Shown here: positions 44,921 through 56,951 of the stretch, piece after piece
Numbering within the stretch: position 1 is the stretch's first letter
Layout: each line of letters starts with the position of its first letter
From: Pomphorhynchus laevis
Lineage: Eukaryota; Acanthocephala; Palaeacanthocephala; Echinorhynchida; Pomphorhynchidae
DNA length: 64,000 nt
Reading direction: 5' to 3'
NCBI GenBank assembly: GCA_012934845.2
Contig: WNNJ02003849.1
Location: 1-64,000 of the forward strand
The notes under the pieces: model-generated
Seen by the model: only the letters and a program-made list of their open reading frames with translations
Databases searched by the model: none
Told to the model about the DNA's origin: nothing
Translations under genes and position numbers: made by a program

Positions 44921-45600
44921 GTGTCTCATTCAAATAACAGCATGTTCAAACCTATTTTCAAATATCCGATCATATATTATACAAATGCACATAATCTAGT
45001 AGACAAGAAGATATCATCACATCTCAATAATGTGGCAACTGTGTACGGGGCTGATGTACTACTAATTACCGAAACATGGTGCAGCAGTTCAAATGTAGAT
45101 TGTGCAAATGTTGAAGGATTTCAGTTGCACTCTTGCTTTCGTATAGAAAGGAGAGGTGGTGGAGTTGCTGTATATGTTAGAGAAAGTATTGGATTCTTAT
45201 CAAGAATATTGCCCTTAGAAATCACATATAACGTAAAGTACTTAGCTGTTCATTTATCTAAGTCAGATAATCATAGATCATTTTCACTTGTGATAATTGT
45301 TTTATATTGTCCTCCTTCAGGTAAATCAGACATAGTTGTTGAAGTTTTGGAAGCACTAATTAGAGTTAATGAACACCTATGATTATGTGATACTTGCGGG
45401 TGACTTCAACCAAGTTAAATTTGATCTTGTTGGTAAGTGAGATAGCCTTGCAACAGATAGTACCTTCCCAACAAGAAAGCATGCCTATTTAGATAAAATT
45501 TATTGTAATTGTGAGTCATTATGTGCAGAAGTACGGCAATGCGCTCCACTTCATACATCTGATCATTGTGCCGTATTGTATTACCTCTAAACCGAATCAA
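44921..45600 (+). pseudogene. LINE-B APE-like endonuclease
   Basis: Reads YYTNAHNLVDKK (metal-site Asn), DVLLITETWCSSSNVDC (catalytic ETW), RRGGGVAVYVRESIG, LAGDFNQVKFDLVGK after 45380, and HTSDHCAVLYYL near 45560 (catalytic SDH). All motifs of the fold are present in order, although frames change after 45382. The enzyme nicks the target DNA to prime reverse transcription. Confidence 0.82.
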
Positions 45601-45928
45601 AAATGTTGCAATAACTGAACACGTCGTTTATGATAAACGGGAACACCTGGTTAGAAGAATGAAAGAAGTAACTAACAGTCTTAAACGCGTTATTTTATTT
45701 TGAGTACATAATGCTCATCAGTTAAATGATATTATTATAAACAGCTTTTCAAAGTGTATACCGACGAACACAGTGAGAATTACAAATAAAGATCCTAAAT
45801 GGATCACACCTATTATAAAAAGTCTACCATTAAGCAAGGACAAGGCATTTAGCCTTGGAAATCTCGATGAAGTAAAATCCATATGTACAAAGTTAGAAAA
45901 CTTCATTCTTGCTACAAAATGAACATAA

Positions 45929-47484
45929 ATGAAAAGACTTATGAGTAATGGTAAGTCCAAAAATTTATGGAAAGCGATATCGAATAAAAAATCAAAAACA
46001 CAATATTCCGACTTTAGAAATCTTCCAAAAAATGAACTCAAAGTGGTATTAGATATGATCAATAAAGAACTTACACCAGAAATTGAAAACATACATTTTG
46101 ACATGGAAACAGTAATCAATAATATAGACCACGATGATATGAAAGTATCGCCAGATAAAGTGTTGCAAGATATATTGAGATTAAAAGTAAAGAAAGCGTG
46201 TGGTCCTGGTCTTCAATGCTGGATTATTCAGCGATTAACTTGCATCATTCCTCAACCATTGTCCTCTATATTTACGGATATCTCCGTTAAATGCATCGTA
46301 CCCAGTTTTCTAAAAACATCACATATAGTAATTATCTCGAAAGTATCAACACCTATCAGTAAAACAAATTATCGTACGATCACTTTAATTCCTATCATAG
46401 CAAAAATATTGGAAAGTTGTTTTAGAAGACGTATCTGGAATTTATTTGTAATGAAAATTGGCAATAATCAATTCGCTTTCCGCCCGGGTGAAAGCACAAC
46501 ACACGCTTTGTTGAGCATTCACGAATTTCTTGTGGATCGTCTTCATTCTAGACAGTTTCCTATAATTCAATTAGTACAAGCAGATATGTCAAAAGCCTTT
46601 GATCATGTTTCCCATCGACTACTGCTATAGAAGCTATCAAAAACGGGATTTTCTTACTGGCATCTTAAATTCATAGAATCTTATATAAGCAATCGACAAC
46701 AACGTGTCAAGCATTTAGAATGCATATCAGTCCCGGTATAGTAATATTGGCGTGCCTCAGGGGTGTATACTATCTCCTCTACTATTCGCATTATTTGTGA
46801 ATGATTTTGTGACTGTTTGTAGCACATCTCAGTGTATAAAGTATGCCGATAACATATCTATAATTACTTGCGAAATGAACTATTTAGCATCAAATAAAAC
46901 AGTAATGTCAGAAATTCACAATCTTAGACAATGGTATTCCGTAGTACTCATAAGTCTAAATATTAATAAATCTAAAATAATTAGGTTCACATTGAAAGAT
47001 TCACTCGTTTAATAAACTCTTAACGATTATGATACGATGAGAGTTGATCAGTTAAAGATTTTAGGCGTTATATTTACATCTAATTTATCATGGAGCACAC
47101 ACGCACAATATATTTCTCGGAAGTGCTTACAACGGCTATATTTTTTGAGACGCTTGAAAATACTTGGAGCATCAAATGACCAGTAAGAGTTAATGGTTAA
47201 CGCATGCATTCGAGGCCTTATTACATATGGATATCCGACTTTTGCTAATATGCCGTCACATATTTTTAAAAATGTCCATTCACACATGCGGACAACGTAT
47301 ATGTGGAAAAGAACTGGTTCCACTTGAACTTTTTCTTAAAAATATCATATCGACAATAGCAAAACATCCCTTCTTCCATGTACTTCTTTCTGATTCTACC
47401 CATTGTGTACTTAATGTCAAACATAGATATGAATTACGTAAGCATCCAATCTACAAAATAGAGCACGCTGCACTAAGCACTTAA
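45929..47484 (+). pseudogene. LINE-B reverse transcriptase and C-terminal region
   Basis: Fingers: VKKACGPGLQCWIIQRL and NYRTITLIPIIAKILE. Then NNQFAFRPGESTTHALLSI, motif A LVQADMSKAFDHVSHRLL, motif B MPQGCILSPLLFALFVNDF (about 46752), and motif C KYADNISIITC, with the second catalytic Asp reading Asn. After 47012 comes LKILGVIFTSNLSWSTHAQY, typical of the thumb and C-terminal part. Divided over several frames. Confidence 0.85.
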
Positions 47485-47639
47485 GACGAAACTTCTTATT
47501 TCATGCTCTATCATAATTACAAAACTGTTAAAAAAATCCTTTTCATGACTGTTTTTAATAACTATGTTGCTTTCATTCGAGTGGCTAATATAGTTGCCAC
47601 TAGATTGTTAGTATTATTTTGTGATACAAATAAAGGCTT

Positions 47640-47655
47640 CTTGATTGATTGATAT
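47640..47655 (+). other. LINE-B 3' tail (TTGA repeat)
   Basis: AATAAAGG at 47628 is followed by TTCTTGATTGATTGATA. It marks the element's 3' terminus. Confidence 0.7.
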
Positions 47656-48260
47656 TTAACTATTTTCTGTAGTAATACAATATAATTTACTATTTTTATA
47701 GTAACCTAGTTTATAATATAATAATGCATATATAATGCATTATAATATATAATGCATATATAATAGTCAAATATAATTTTTAAAACGTCCATATATATTT
47801 TACTATGTCCATAAAAATCAGTGGAAATACACATACATTATTATCATGTATTTGACCCATCTGCTATTTTGGGAAGATAAATAGCGGGTTGAAACTTGAT
47901 AACATTTGATTTCGTCCTAGGAGTTTAGGTTCTGGCCAATATTCACCGACCTAGCATAGCAGTGATGCCCAAGTCATGCCAATGATGCATTTCCCTTCAT
48001 GAAATTATATTATCTACCGTAATATCTTACTCTAAGACAGATTATATTATTTAGTATTAGTCTATAAGAAATTCTCCACTCAAGAGTTTAAATAGTGAGT
48101 AGAAAATAAGCTTGAAATAAGTTAAAGTAATACGTTACATTTAAAATAAGAAAATATAAATCATGAAAATATTAAAAATGAATTTAAACTATAAATTAAA
48201 ATACTATGGATAGATAGTAAATAATACTGGGTTATAAAGATCTATTTTAATTTTTTAAGA
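47655..48260. mobile_element. PLE scraps in both orientations
   Basis: 47655-47780 matches the PLE C-terminal coding DNA reversed. 47815-47900 is a module left half in plus sense (GGAAATACACATACATTATT, TGTATTTGACCC, CTGCTATTTTGGG). 47930-48030 is a module piece in minus sense. 48090-48260 is the plus-sense end of the PLE frame. It is a rearranged cluster. Confidence 0.6.
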
Positions 48261-48339
48261 TTAAATTAATACATTTAAATTTACAGATACATACATTTAC
48301 ATAATACATATAATTGACATTATAATTTGTCTTTGAATA

Positions 48340-48470
48340 ATATATTATGCTAGCTAATCAAATCTCATTAAAGGAAATACATCATTGACATGTCTTTGTC
48401 ATCAATGCTATGTTGGGTCGATGAATAAGGGCTGTAACCTTCTAACATAGCAACTCTTCCTTGGTCACAT
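48340..48470 (+). mobile_element. PLE foldback module, diverged
   Basis: GGAAATACATCATTGACATG, AATGCTATGTTGGGTCGATG and AACATAGCAACTCTTCC follow the module order. CTGATGA is lost. Confidence 0.6.
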
Positions 48471-48471
48471 A

Positions 48472-48881
48472 TAATTACATTTTTATTAACAAAAATAATC
48501 AAATGGGGTACTATTTAAATAAAGCATTTAGAATGTCATTTCTGAATTAATTTATAATACAAACATATATTGTTCCAGTTTCACGCTTATGATTGTATGT
48601 TTTTCGTAATCACCTATTAACATGTGAAAGAGCTTATTGTACTTATTTTGATTCACTATTTTGATCTTAAAACATCTTACCTTTTTCTCTTAAAATAAAT
48701 CAATTATTAATTTATGAGTAATTTATAAATTTAATTATCAGTTAAATTATAAAGTTATTGATACATAAGGCATATTTGTAAATATGATCGTCAAATATAA
48801 TTACAACTTTAGTGACAAAAATAATCAAATTGGGTACTATTTAAATAAAGCATTTAGAATGTCATTTCTGAATTAATTTAT
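48472..48881. repeat. Direct duplication of about 90 bp, 310 bp apart
   Basis: The block with CAAAAATAATCAAAT, GGGTACTATTTAAATAAAGC and TTTAGAATGTCATTTCTGAA is present at 48472-48560 and 48794-48881 with few differences. Confidence 0.88.
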
Positions 48882-48899
48882 TGATTATTGTGTTTTTAG

Positions 48900-49815
48900 T
48901 GATTGTTTTTTTTGTGCTTTTGAGTGTGTTTTTATACAGACGAAAAAGCTAATTGTACTAATTTTGATAAGCTTACTGTTTTTAAATCTTTTTAATAAAT
49001 TAATTATTAATAATTTAAAAAATTGTAATTAGAAATCTAAATTACAATTTGTAAATTTAAAAATTTGATTAAAGAACATTTTCATTTGATGATAATAAAA
49101 TTTTTAAATTTATGTATAGTGTAGAAAAAAGTAGCTTCTGTTAACTGATCTGATGTTTTAATCATATGCCTGAAGTAGGTAGCGGTTAAATAAATAATAG
49201 AACAAAATATCTATGCTTTGTTTGTAAAAATAGATTATAGAGACAGTCATTATTTTGACCGATCGTAATCTCGTAAAACAAAAAAAATGAATTTCTGATA
49301 TTTGTTTGTGTTATACTGAGAACTTACGAAGTTGAGTAGTTAAAATGAACAAAGTATGTCAGGACTCGTGAATTTATTGGAAATATTGAATCGATATATA
49401 CCGACGGAAGTCCATATAATTTGTTGTACAATCTCGTCAATGAAGGGGCAAACTATAAAAAATGTTACTTTACGAATTATTTCATTCAAAATTATTTATA
49501 TTAAGGTAATTAATCATCTACATTTCATATTAAACTGAGATTTTTGTGGCTTGTAAGTTAACAAAACCCAGATCCTGTCAAGTAACATCTGGACTAGCAA
49601 TATCGTGAAATTAATATTAATTGATGAATGCTTTATCAAAAGGTTTAACTAGGACATTTTGTTAAAAATTCTTACAACAAAGAAATTAAATATCATTTTG
49701 TAATTGTACCAATTTTCACTACTAAAGGCTTCCCTGATAACATTGTCGTGAGACTACAACAAGTAAAGATTTAAATGATGTACGTTATAAAAGAAATATC
49801 TTTATTCAGTTTTCT
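48900..49815. other. AT-rich sequence, nothing recognised
   Basis: A 60-codon frame at 49356-49538 has no motif. Confidence 0.35.
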
Positions 49816-49817
49816 TG

Positions 49818-50743
49818 ACTGACTATTTAGCGGATGAGACTATTTAGCGGGTGATTATTTAGCGGATAAATAATAGTGGCCTACTATTAATAGAGTGACT
49901 ATTTAGCGGGGGTCTATTTAGCGGCTGACTATTTTATGGATGATTATTTAACGGATTACTATTTAGGGGGTGATTATTTGACGGATGAATATTAGTGGCC
50001 TACTATTAAAAGAGTGAATATTTAAGGACGACCATTTATCGGATGACTATTTATCAGATGACTATTTATCGGGTGACTATTTAGCAGATGATTATTTGGA
50101 GGGTGACTATTTATCGAGTAACCATTTTGCAGCTGACTATTTAACGGATTACTATTTAATGAATGATTATTTGGCGGATGATTATCAGTAGCCTACTATG
50201 AGTAGCGTGGATATTTAATGGATGACCATTTATCGTATGACTATTTATCGGGTGACTATTTAGCAACTGATTATTTAGCAGGTGACTATTTAGCAGCTGA
50301 TTATTTAGCGTGTGATTATTTAGCGGCTGACTATTCAGCGGCTGACTATTCAGCGGCTGACTATTCAGCGGCTGACTATTCAGCGGCTGACTATTCAGCG
50401 GCTGACTATTCAGCGGCTGACTATTCAGCGGCTGACTATTCAGCGGCTGACTGTTTAGCGGCTGACTATTTAGCAGCTTACTATTAAGCGGCTGACTATT
50501 TAGCGACTTACTATTCAGCGGCCGACTATTTAGCGGCTGACTGTTTAGCGGCTGACTGTTTAGCGGCTGACTGTTTAGCGGCTGACTGTTTAGCGGCTGA
50601 CTGTTTAGCGGCTGACTGACTATTTAGCGGCTGACTATTTAGCGGCTGACTATTTAGCGGCTGACTATTTAGCGGCTGACTATTTAGCGGCTGACTATTT
50701 AGCGGCTGACTATTTAGCGGCTGACTATTTGACGGCTGACTAT
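49818..50743. repeat. 15-bp minisatellite, GACTATTTAGCGGCT
   Basis: About 60 units. The left third (to about 50215) is degenerate, with GGGTGATTATTTAGCGG and similar. The right part is highly regular and falls into uniform sub-blocks: GACTATTCAGCGGCT (8 or so in a row, 50330-50450), GACTGTTTAGCGGCT (50540-50610) and GACTATTTAGCGGCT (50615-50730). Because the unit is a multiple of three, frames stay open (ADYSAADYSA on the plus strand); I do not consider them genes. Confidence 0.95.
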
Positions 50744-50752
50744 CGTGTTAAT

Positions 50753-51498
50753 TCCATATAACATTATCTGGTATAATCTGGTATTATGCGATTATTACCG
50801 ACTTCCGCTTTATGTAAATGTTTATATTAATGATATTATTAGATTTTGAAGTTAGCCACAAATTTTGATATTTTTATAGTTAAAATTTGTTTTTCAGTTG
50901 CTCAGCGCATCAAAGTTTGAGCTGGATATCTTTTCATAAAATAATATGCAATATTTTAAAAGAATGGCATGAAAATCAAAAGATGATGGTACCAAAAATA
51001 ATAAAATCCGATGTTGGTGATACAACTGATCTGAAGGTAATTGTGTAATCTAATTATTTGTTGAAATTAAAGCCAGTTATTAAGATTTATTACTTGAAAT
51101 GATAAGCAATCGTTTACATGTAATTTTTCTGAACATCAATATTATTAATTTTAAAGTTCAACGAAAAGATTTTATGAATATCAAAATTTTCGGCATCTAC
51201 TGGCTATTTCATCGAATATGGATTACATTTGAAATATTCATACCTGTACAACTCGCATTACAGATCTAGAAAAAATTGATGTTTGCAGTTAAAAAATGTG
51301 TTGTAAAATTTTATTATATGGACAATTGTCTTAAATGCAAGCCCGCTTTCACAATACATAGTGAAATGTTAGTGAGTATATATCTACTTAAGGACATATA
51401 ACTTAATCTGGTATTATGCGATTATTACCGACTTCCGCTTTATGTCATTTATATATTCATGATATTAATAGATTTTGATTTCGAAGTTAGCCACAAAT
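50753..51498. repeat. Direct duplication of about 105 bp flanking 540 bp
   Basis: AATCTGGTATTATGCGATTA, CCGACTTCCGCTTTATGT and AGTTAGCCACAAAT recur at 50753-50862 and 51393-51498. The first copy adjoins the minisatellite end. Confidence 0.88.
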
Positions 51499-51499
51499 A

Positions 51500-53990
51500 C
51501 ACAAAATATGAATTAAAAAATATTGATAACTATAAATTTAAAAATATAAATTTTCGAAATTGATTTATAATAATCCAATATTTAACATTGGTTAAGTTCG
51601 CTTTTGCAATACAGTAAAAGATGTTGTGCTGTATGAAAAAAGTTTTTCTTGGGAAATAATATTTAAATTTGTCAATGAAAAAGAGAACTCTCCGATTCAC
51701 GGTATATCTCTGTCGAATCATTCACATACATCATCAATTATGATTAATTTTATATTTTTAATTATCGCTGTTCATCCCTCACTTTAAATACACTCCATTT
51801 TATTCCGTTTCGGAACGAGTTAGTGCATCTTTATTTCATTTTTGATCCGAATCCATAAGAAAAATGTTTCGTTTTGTTCATTACTTTCAACTTTTGACAT
51901 CTATTTCTGAATATGAAACCAGGTATTCATCACTAATAATTCCCTCACCCAAACCTAACAAGTAGGATTTAAAAGCACTATTATCGATGAATACTCTCAC
52001 CAGTGTTTATTGCTAGTACATGGATTGTACTAGAGAGACTTATTGAGCTGTCTAGGGTGCTGCACTTCAATCCAGTTGTGCAGCAGTCCCCTACTGATGA
52101 TACTCAAAAGTTGAAACAGCATAGAGTCAGCTTATGTTGTTTGTGTCTTTTCGATTACTTCATTCAGAATAGAAATAGGCGAGACATTAAGTCATTCGTT
52201 TATCATGTATTCATCTACTAAGGGACATATTTAGAAGTGACATGGTGACTGAAAGTCGTGAATCAAAGTCCAGTCTATCAAGCAACACCATTGTATATAT
52301 ATATCAGTTCAAAGCTCTGATTTTCCAGCTTTGAACACTGTTTATGCGTGTATTAAGGTGCCTATGGATGATTATTTTAGTCACGATACTGATAAATTCT
52401 GTTAGAACGATACGCGTCTGCCGTTGTTAAATATTTTGTCACACATAGGATGACTGTGCATACGTAGCGACTTTGAATATTGCGAGAATAATTCGGTTTT
52501 ATTTCTTGGTTTGATATATATAGAATGCTGCTTGGTGTTTATCCCTCTTTGTGAGGAAAACAGTGATTTATTTATGAGTACATCATTCGGTGTACCATGG
52601 CAGGTGTAACAACAAATTATATATTATATATTTGTACACTTTAAAGTGTCCCAGTAAAACAGCATTTCTATGAAAAGGAATTTTGTGCATGATGCATGGT
52701 TAAATTGCAATACACACTGCCATGCACATAGCTTATGCTAAATTCTCTCTAATTATTCAGATTAAGGGTAATTCTGATTTTCGAGAGCACTGCTAGAGGA
52801 AAACGCGTCTGCTGTTTTTAAATATTTTGTCACACATAGGATGACTAGGAATACGTAGCGACTATTAATATTGCGAGAATAATTCGGTTCTATTTCTTGG
52901 TCTGATGAAGATATATAGAATGCTGCCTGATATTTATGCCTTATGTGAAGAAAACATAGTGATATATTATATATAAATATAAATATAAGAGTAGTATAAT
53001 GTAGAACCAAACAAACGAGTATGTTTATTAAATTAAATCGACAAATTTAGCATATATATAGTTGTTACTAATAAGTAAACGGGGAAAACGGGCATAACTG
53101 GGTATTGGAAACCATCACAGTCCATCAGCGATCATAAGTATGTATTTTACAGTTGAGCTACAACAGGGTATTAAAATTGAATATAGGTGTATCTCAGGAG
53201 AGTCTATCACCTATATACATTTGTGTCTGCAATATATTTGTCGAGAAATTTTAAGTTGTCAGTTCAACTGAGATGTATGATATCTCGAGTCTAGCTCTAT
53301 TATCCTATCGTACAACTTTTAAAGATGCAGCCAAATCTTTAATTTTTGAAGAATCATTTTATTCAAATGAAGAATTATGTTATTCTTTAATCGAACTATT
53401 GATTATTAATTTGGCATAATTTTACGAAGATAATAAAAATAAATAAATAATCATTTATTGATTCAAACATTACATTTTTCAATTAAGATAATGTATTTTA
53501 CTTATACTATGGAATCAAATTATTATTCGAGAAAAATGTCTAGCCAAATATTTCAATAACTGATATCATCATGAACTGGTGATGATGATAGCCGCAGCTA
53601 TTGAAATATTAGACTCGGCCTTTTTTCGCAAGTAATATAAATTGTCGTTTCTTTGATTCCATACAATAAATGAATAACAATTTAAAGAAACAAATGGATA
53701 TTTTCAAAACGATTATATTTTAATATAATCTTATACAATTTTTAAATATTAATCATGTTTCTTATAAATGACTGAATATATTCATTTTAAAATTATTTAA
53801 CTCTAATATTACTTTTAAACTTTTACATCACAAATAATGTATAGAACTTATATTATAATTTTTAAACACATTAAGTTATAATTTTTAAACACATTTAACA
53901 TTTCACATGAAATTTGACAAGTTTAATAAAAGTAAGTATTAATGTTATCATACCATTAACAAGATAATTTATCCCTATATTCAAATTTAG
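51500..53990. other. AT-rich sequence, no gene supported
   Basis: It contains the duplication listed separately at 52404-52970 and otherwise short frames without motifs (for example 52003-52221). Confidence 0.35.
52404..52970. repeat. Direct duplication of about 170 bp, 390 bp apart
   Basis: ACGCGTCTGC, AAATATTTTGTCACACATAG, GAATACGTAGCGACT-like, TTGCGAGAATAATTCGGTT and ATATATAGAATGCTGC occur in the same order at 52404-52572 and 52798-52970. Confidence 0.88.
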
Positions 53991-54380
53991 ATTAAAATGA
54001 TTGAAATTGCTTTACATGCTGCGGAGCAACATTTGACTAATAAATTGTTTAATTACGTATTCCCAGCTGCAATTTTTGCAAAACGGTGGACTTCGAATTT
54101 GTATAACTTAAACGGATATTATTTGCAAACTTGGGCTTCTATTGTCTTGGCAGAGACATTCTGGGGTATTAATTTGAACATATATATGATATTTATACCT
54201 ATTCTAAATTAATCTTAACATTTATAAGAATTCATAAATTACTTAATGAAGTTAAAATGCACTAAAAATTTTTTAAACAAAACGTTTTTATTACACCAAC
54301 AACAATACAATTTGGGTTCCCTCAAATGGGCCTCAATATAAATTTTATTTATTTTTTATTTATTGTTCAATGTCCCTGAT

Positions 54381-55202
54381 TTAAAATCCCGAGTTCGCTC
54401 TCGGTACCGTTCTCAAAGACATAGATATGGCTTTAGCTAGAGTGATGGCCATTCGACATCGGACGTTTCTGATACATTCGGAGTAATCCGTTCCCGTTCG
54501 CGTCGATTTTCGTCCGGCGATTGACTGCAATATATAATTTGCCACTGGTCCTGTCCCTCCCGAAGACGCAAAAATGACAGGTGCGAAAAATCCACCCTTC
54601 AGGTATCGTACTCTTTCTGCGTATTTCGCTCTTTTGCGATTTTCATTGTACGCGTACACATTTTCGATGTTATCTTTTACGTTTGAGGGAGCCAGGTGGT
54701 TAAACACACTAATGTCCAAGTAGGACTGCTCCGAAACTTCTCTATGTATGCTGTGACACGTTATATCTATTCGTGCGCACCTATCCCTGGTTGTTGTTGA
54801 TACCTCGAATGTCATTGTATCAGGAACTGGTTGAAGCATTACCTCTATTGAAGGATGACTTCCCACTTCCTTTAATTCAGCAGCAAGCGCGTCTCTCATG
54901 ATATCGTGACGAATCATGGGTAGACCTCCTATTTTGCATCCTAGTGCATAAATGACGTTTGTCTTGGGAATACAACTGCACTTTCGAGGAAGGTCAATAG
55001 GGTCCCAACCATATCTTACTGCAATTGCATCCTGAAAAACGCGCTTACTTAAGTAAAATCCTTTTTGCTCAATAGGAAGTGTACTTAGCCATGAGTACGC
55101 CCCCTTTAAGCATGCATGTTTGATTGAGTTTTGTAAAGTGGGGCTTATACGTTCAGTAAGAATTTGTAATTTTTGCATATTATTATTTTCTTTATGGATC
55201 AC
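54381..55202 (-). pseudogene. C-terminal domain: Cys/His motif plus restriction-like endonuclease
   Basis: A 273-residue open stretch. It contains CSCIPKTNVIYALGCKIGG followed by LPMIRHDIMRDALAAELKEV, a C-x-C...A-x2-C...RH-x3-RD pattern that family members place before the nuclease. Then RCARIDITCH and SEQSYLDISVFNHLAPSN give a candidate R-x-DI...D-x-x-VFN active-site core, followed by NENRKRAKYAERV, with Lys in the place expected for PD-(D/E)xK-type enzymes. The end FFAPVIFASSGGTGP to RNVRCRMAITLAKAIS matches the separate fragment at 58.29-58.56 kb. Such nucleases nick specific target sites. Confidence 0.65.
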
Positions 55203-55716
55203 TCTATTGCAATGGATTTTTGAGATATCGATCCATTTGCATTGATAATTGGCGATACCATACGCTGTGATCGATCAAATTCAGTTTTCGGCTCAGTGCT
55301 TGGGTCGCTTACACCCATCCCTCCTAATCTTAGCGGAAGACATATAATGCTACGTAACTCCATGTCAATGTTTGGTTTCCTATGATTTTCGGTACTAGCT
55401 TTTTTAAAATCATTTCTGATAAAGAATTTAGCCACTCACTGTTAATCTCGCAGGTGCGTTGTAAATATGTCCATTGATTTTGTAACGATTTTGTGAGCAT
55501 CGTATATGCAACTTGGCTGTCGCACTTTGCTACTTCTGTCAGCAGTGATATCTGATCAATCCATTCTGCTACCTTCGTTTCGATTTTCTGTTTTCTGAAT
55601 TCTTCAGTTCCAATATAGCTGCCCAACATTTGGATACCATCATTCTTTATCGTCACGCCGTCCTGTTCAAAGTGCTTTATGAATTCACCGTCAATCTTTG
55701 AGTGAGCAGCGCGCAT
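55199..55716 (-). pseudogene. Region between RT and nuclease
   Basis: Two overlapping frames (55330-55716 and 55199-55435) read NDGIQMLGSYIGTEEFRKQK, VAEWIDQISLLTEVAKCDSQ and VAYTMLTKSLQNQWTYLQRT, then LPLRLGGMGVSDPSTEPKTE. The G-IGT-EF, KV--W, A---F-HGLQ-KW-Y and LP-RLGG-G blocks are shared by this RT family in cnidarians and other animals. Confidence 0.7.
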
Positions 55717-56366
55717 TTGTTTGCATTTATGTGAAAACCGTACTTAGAACCCATTTCCTTTATCAAACGCCATGTTTCAAATACTTCTTCTATAGACCCA
55801 ACACAGGCTGCGTCATCTGCATACCATTTGTGCATTACGTGTGGAACTTTTGACTGTAATTCATTTATGAAGGGAATAGTCGCAGCTGCAAATGCGACCA
55901 TTGCGAACTGGTCACCTTGTGTTATTCCTTCATGTGAAAGTATGTCGTTGTTTTGTACTGTTAATATCGACGGAGATGAGTATGTATTAGTTAGAATTGT
56001 TAAAAGTGCCGAACATACAAATTTGATGTTCCTAAACATTAGCTTACGGTTGATTTGGTTGAAGGCGTTGCTGGCGTCAAGCATTAAGACACAGTTTTCT
56101 TGAGAGCCTTCGAAAGCGTCTCTGACAGCGTAATTATGATTAATTATGATTCGTAATAGTGCTCTCCCGACAATATGCCTTATGACCTCTCCAATCCCGA
56201 TTGGCCGTACACCAGGGCATTTATCCAGTGGAATTAACCGACAATCTGTACAGGGCCTCAAACTATCTGAATCAATGTGTTCAGTTGCTATAGCGATATC
56301 AAAGTTTGATATGGTTTCTGCTAATTTTTTGACTCGTCTCCAAACGACGTTAGCATCGATCGGCAA
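55677..56366 (-). pseudogene. Reverse transcriptase domain
   Basis: 229 open residues: LIPLDKCPGVRPIGIGEVIR (fingers), NCVLMLDASNAFNQINRKLM (motif A, catalytic D), EGITQGDQFAMVAFA (motif B), KWYADDAACVGSIEEVF (motif C, YADD intact) and YGFHINANKCALL (motif D/E). These are diagnostic of the LD-PGVRPIG RT family that is joined to the nuclease domain above. All catalytic Asp residues are present. Confidence 0.85.
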
Positions 56367-56857
56367 TTATCTGCATCGAGTTCAGAAGGTCCAGCAGACC
56401 CACGTGTATTCTTGGCGGCAGATATTATATATTCGGCGCACATACTACTAAATCTCACTGCATGATGCTCCTGATACCCGGTCACTGGTTTCGATAAAAC
56501 ATGTTGGTCTGCCACTTCTGCCGGTGCAGGATGTGGCGAAATTAACTTTTGAAGAACTGAAGCGTTCTCAATCTTGTGATCTAAATCTAAGATACTGGCC
56601 CTTGAACCACGACTCGATAAAAACTGTCTGGCAGCAAAGAGTTTTCCGGAGACAACTAGTTTCGTGAAGTTCTTTACTAGAATGTTTTGATTTTGGGTGT
56701 GATGTAACCTTGATGTTATTTGGTTCTGTAGATATTTTGCTTCCTTGTATAATTCAGGTATATCTCCATCCATCCACATGGACATTCTACGCTTTAAAGT
56801 CTTGCGAATTTCACTAACACGATTCGATGGAATTCGTTGCAGAATATGGTGACCCAT
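56321..56857 (-). pseudogene. Pre-RT region of the same element
   Basis: 178 residues from MGHHILQRIPSNRVSEIRKT. MSMWMDGDIPELYKEAKYLQ and, near the end, GSAGPSELDADNCRSMLTSF (family form GPSGLDAD-WR-LL) lead into the RT. It overlaps the RT frame slightly because of a frame change. Confidence 0.7.
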
Positions 56858-56951
56858 GACTTTCGCGATTCGTAAAGCAAGAGATCTGTCATCCGGACGG
56901 TTGACAAAATTGTCACACTGGCTGTTCAGTGGCGTTATGAATTTTCTACTC

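Larger units (their letters stand above)
43560..47655 (+). mobile_element. LINE family B, near full-length, decayed
   Basis: Plus-strand order: presumed 5' part (from about 43560), ORF1 (44.2-44.83 kb), APE endonuclease (44.92-45.6 kb), RT (45.93-47.0 kb), C-terminal region, 3' end AATAAAGGCTTCTTGATTGATTGAT. A short TTGA tail of this sort is typical of CR1/L2-related LINEs, and the RT text also suits the CR1/Jockey side rather than L1 or R2. Numerous stops and frame changes divide the ORFs, so it is not active. Confidence 0.85.

Noticed and set aside
50218-50487. 89-codon open frame of ADYSA repeats
   Set aside because: The 15-bp unit is divisible by three, so open frames are automatic.
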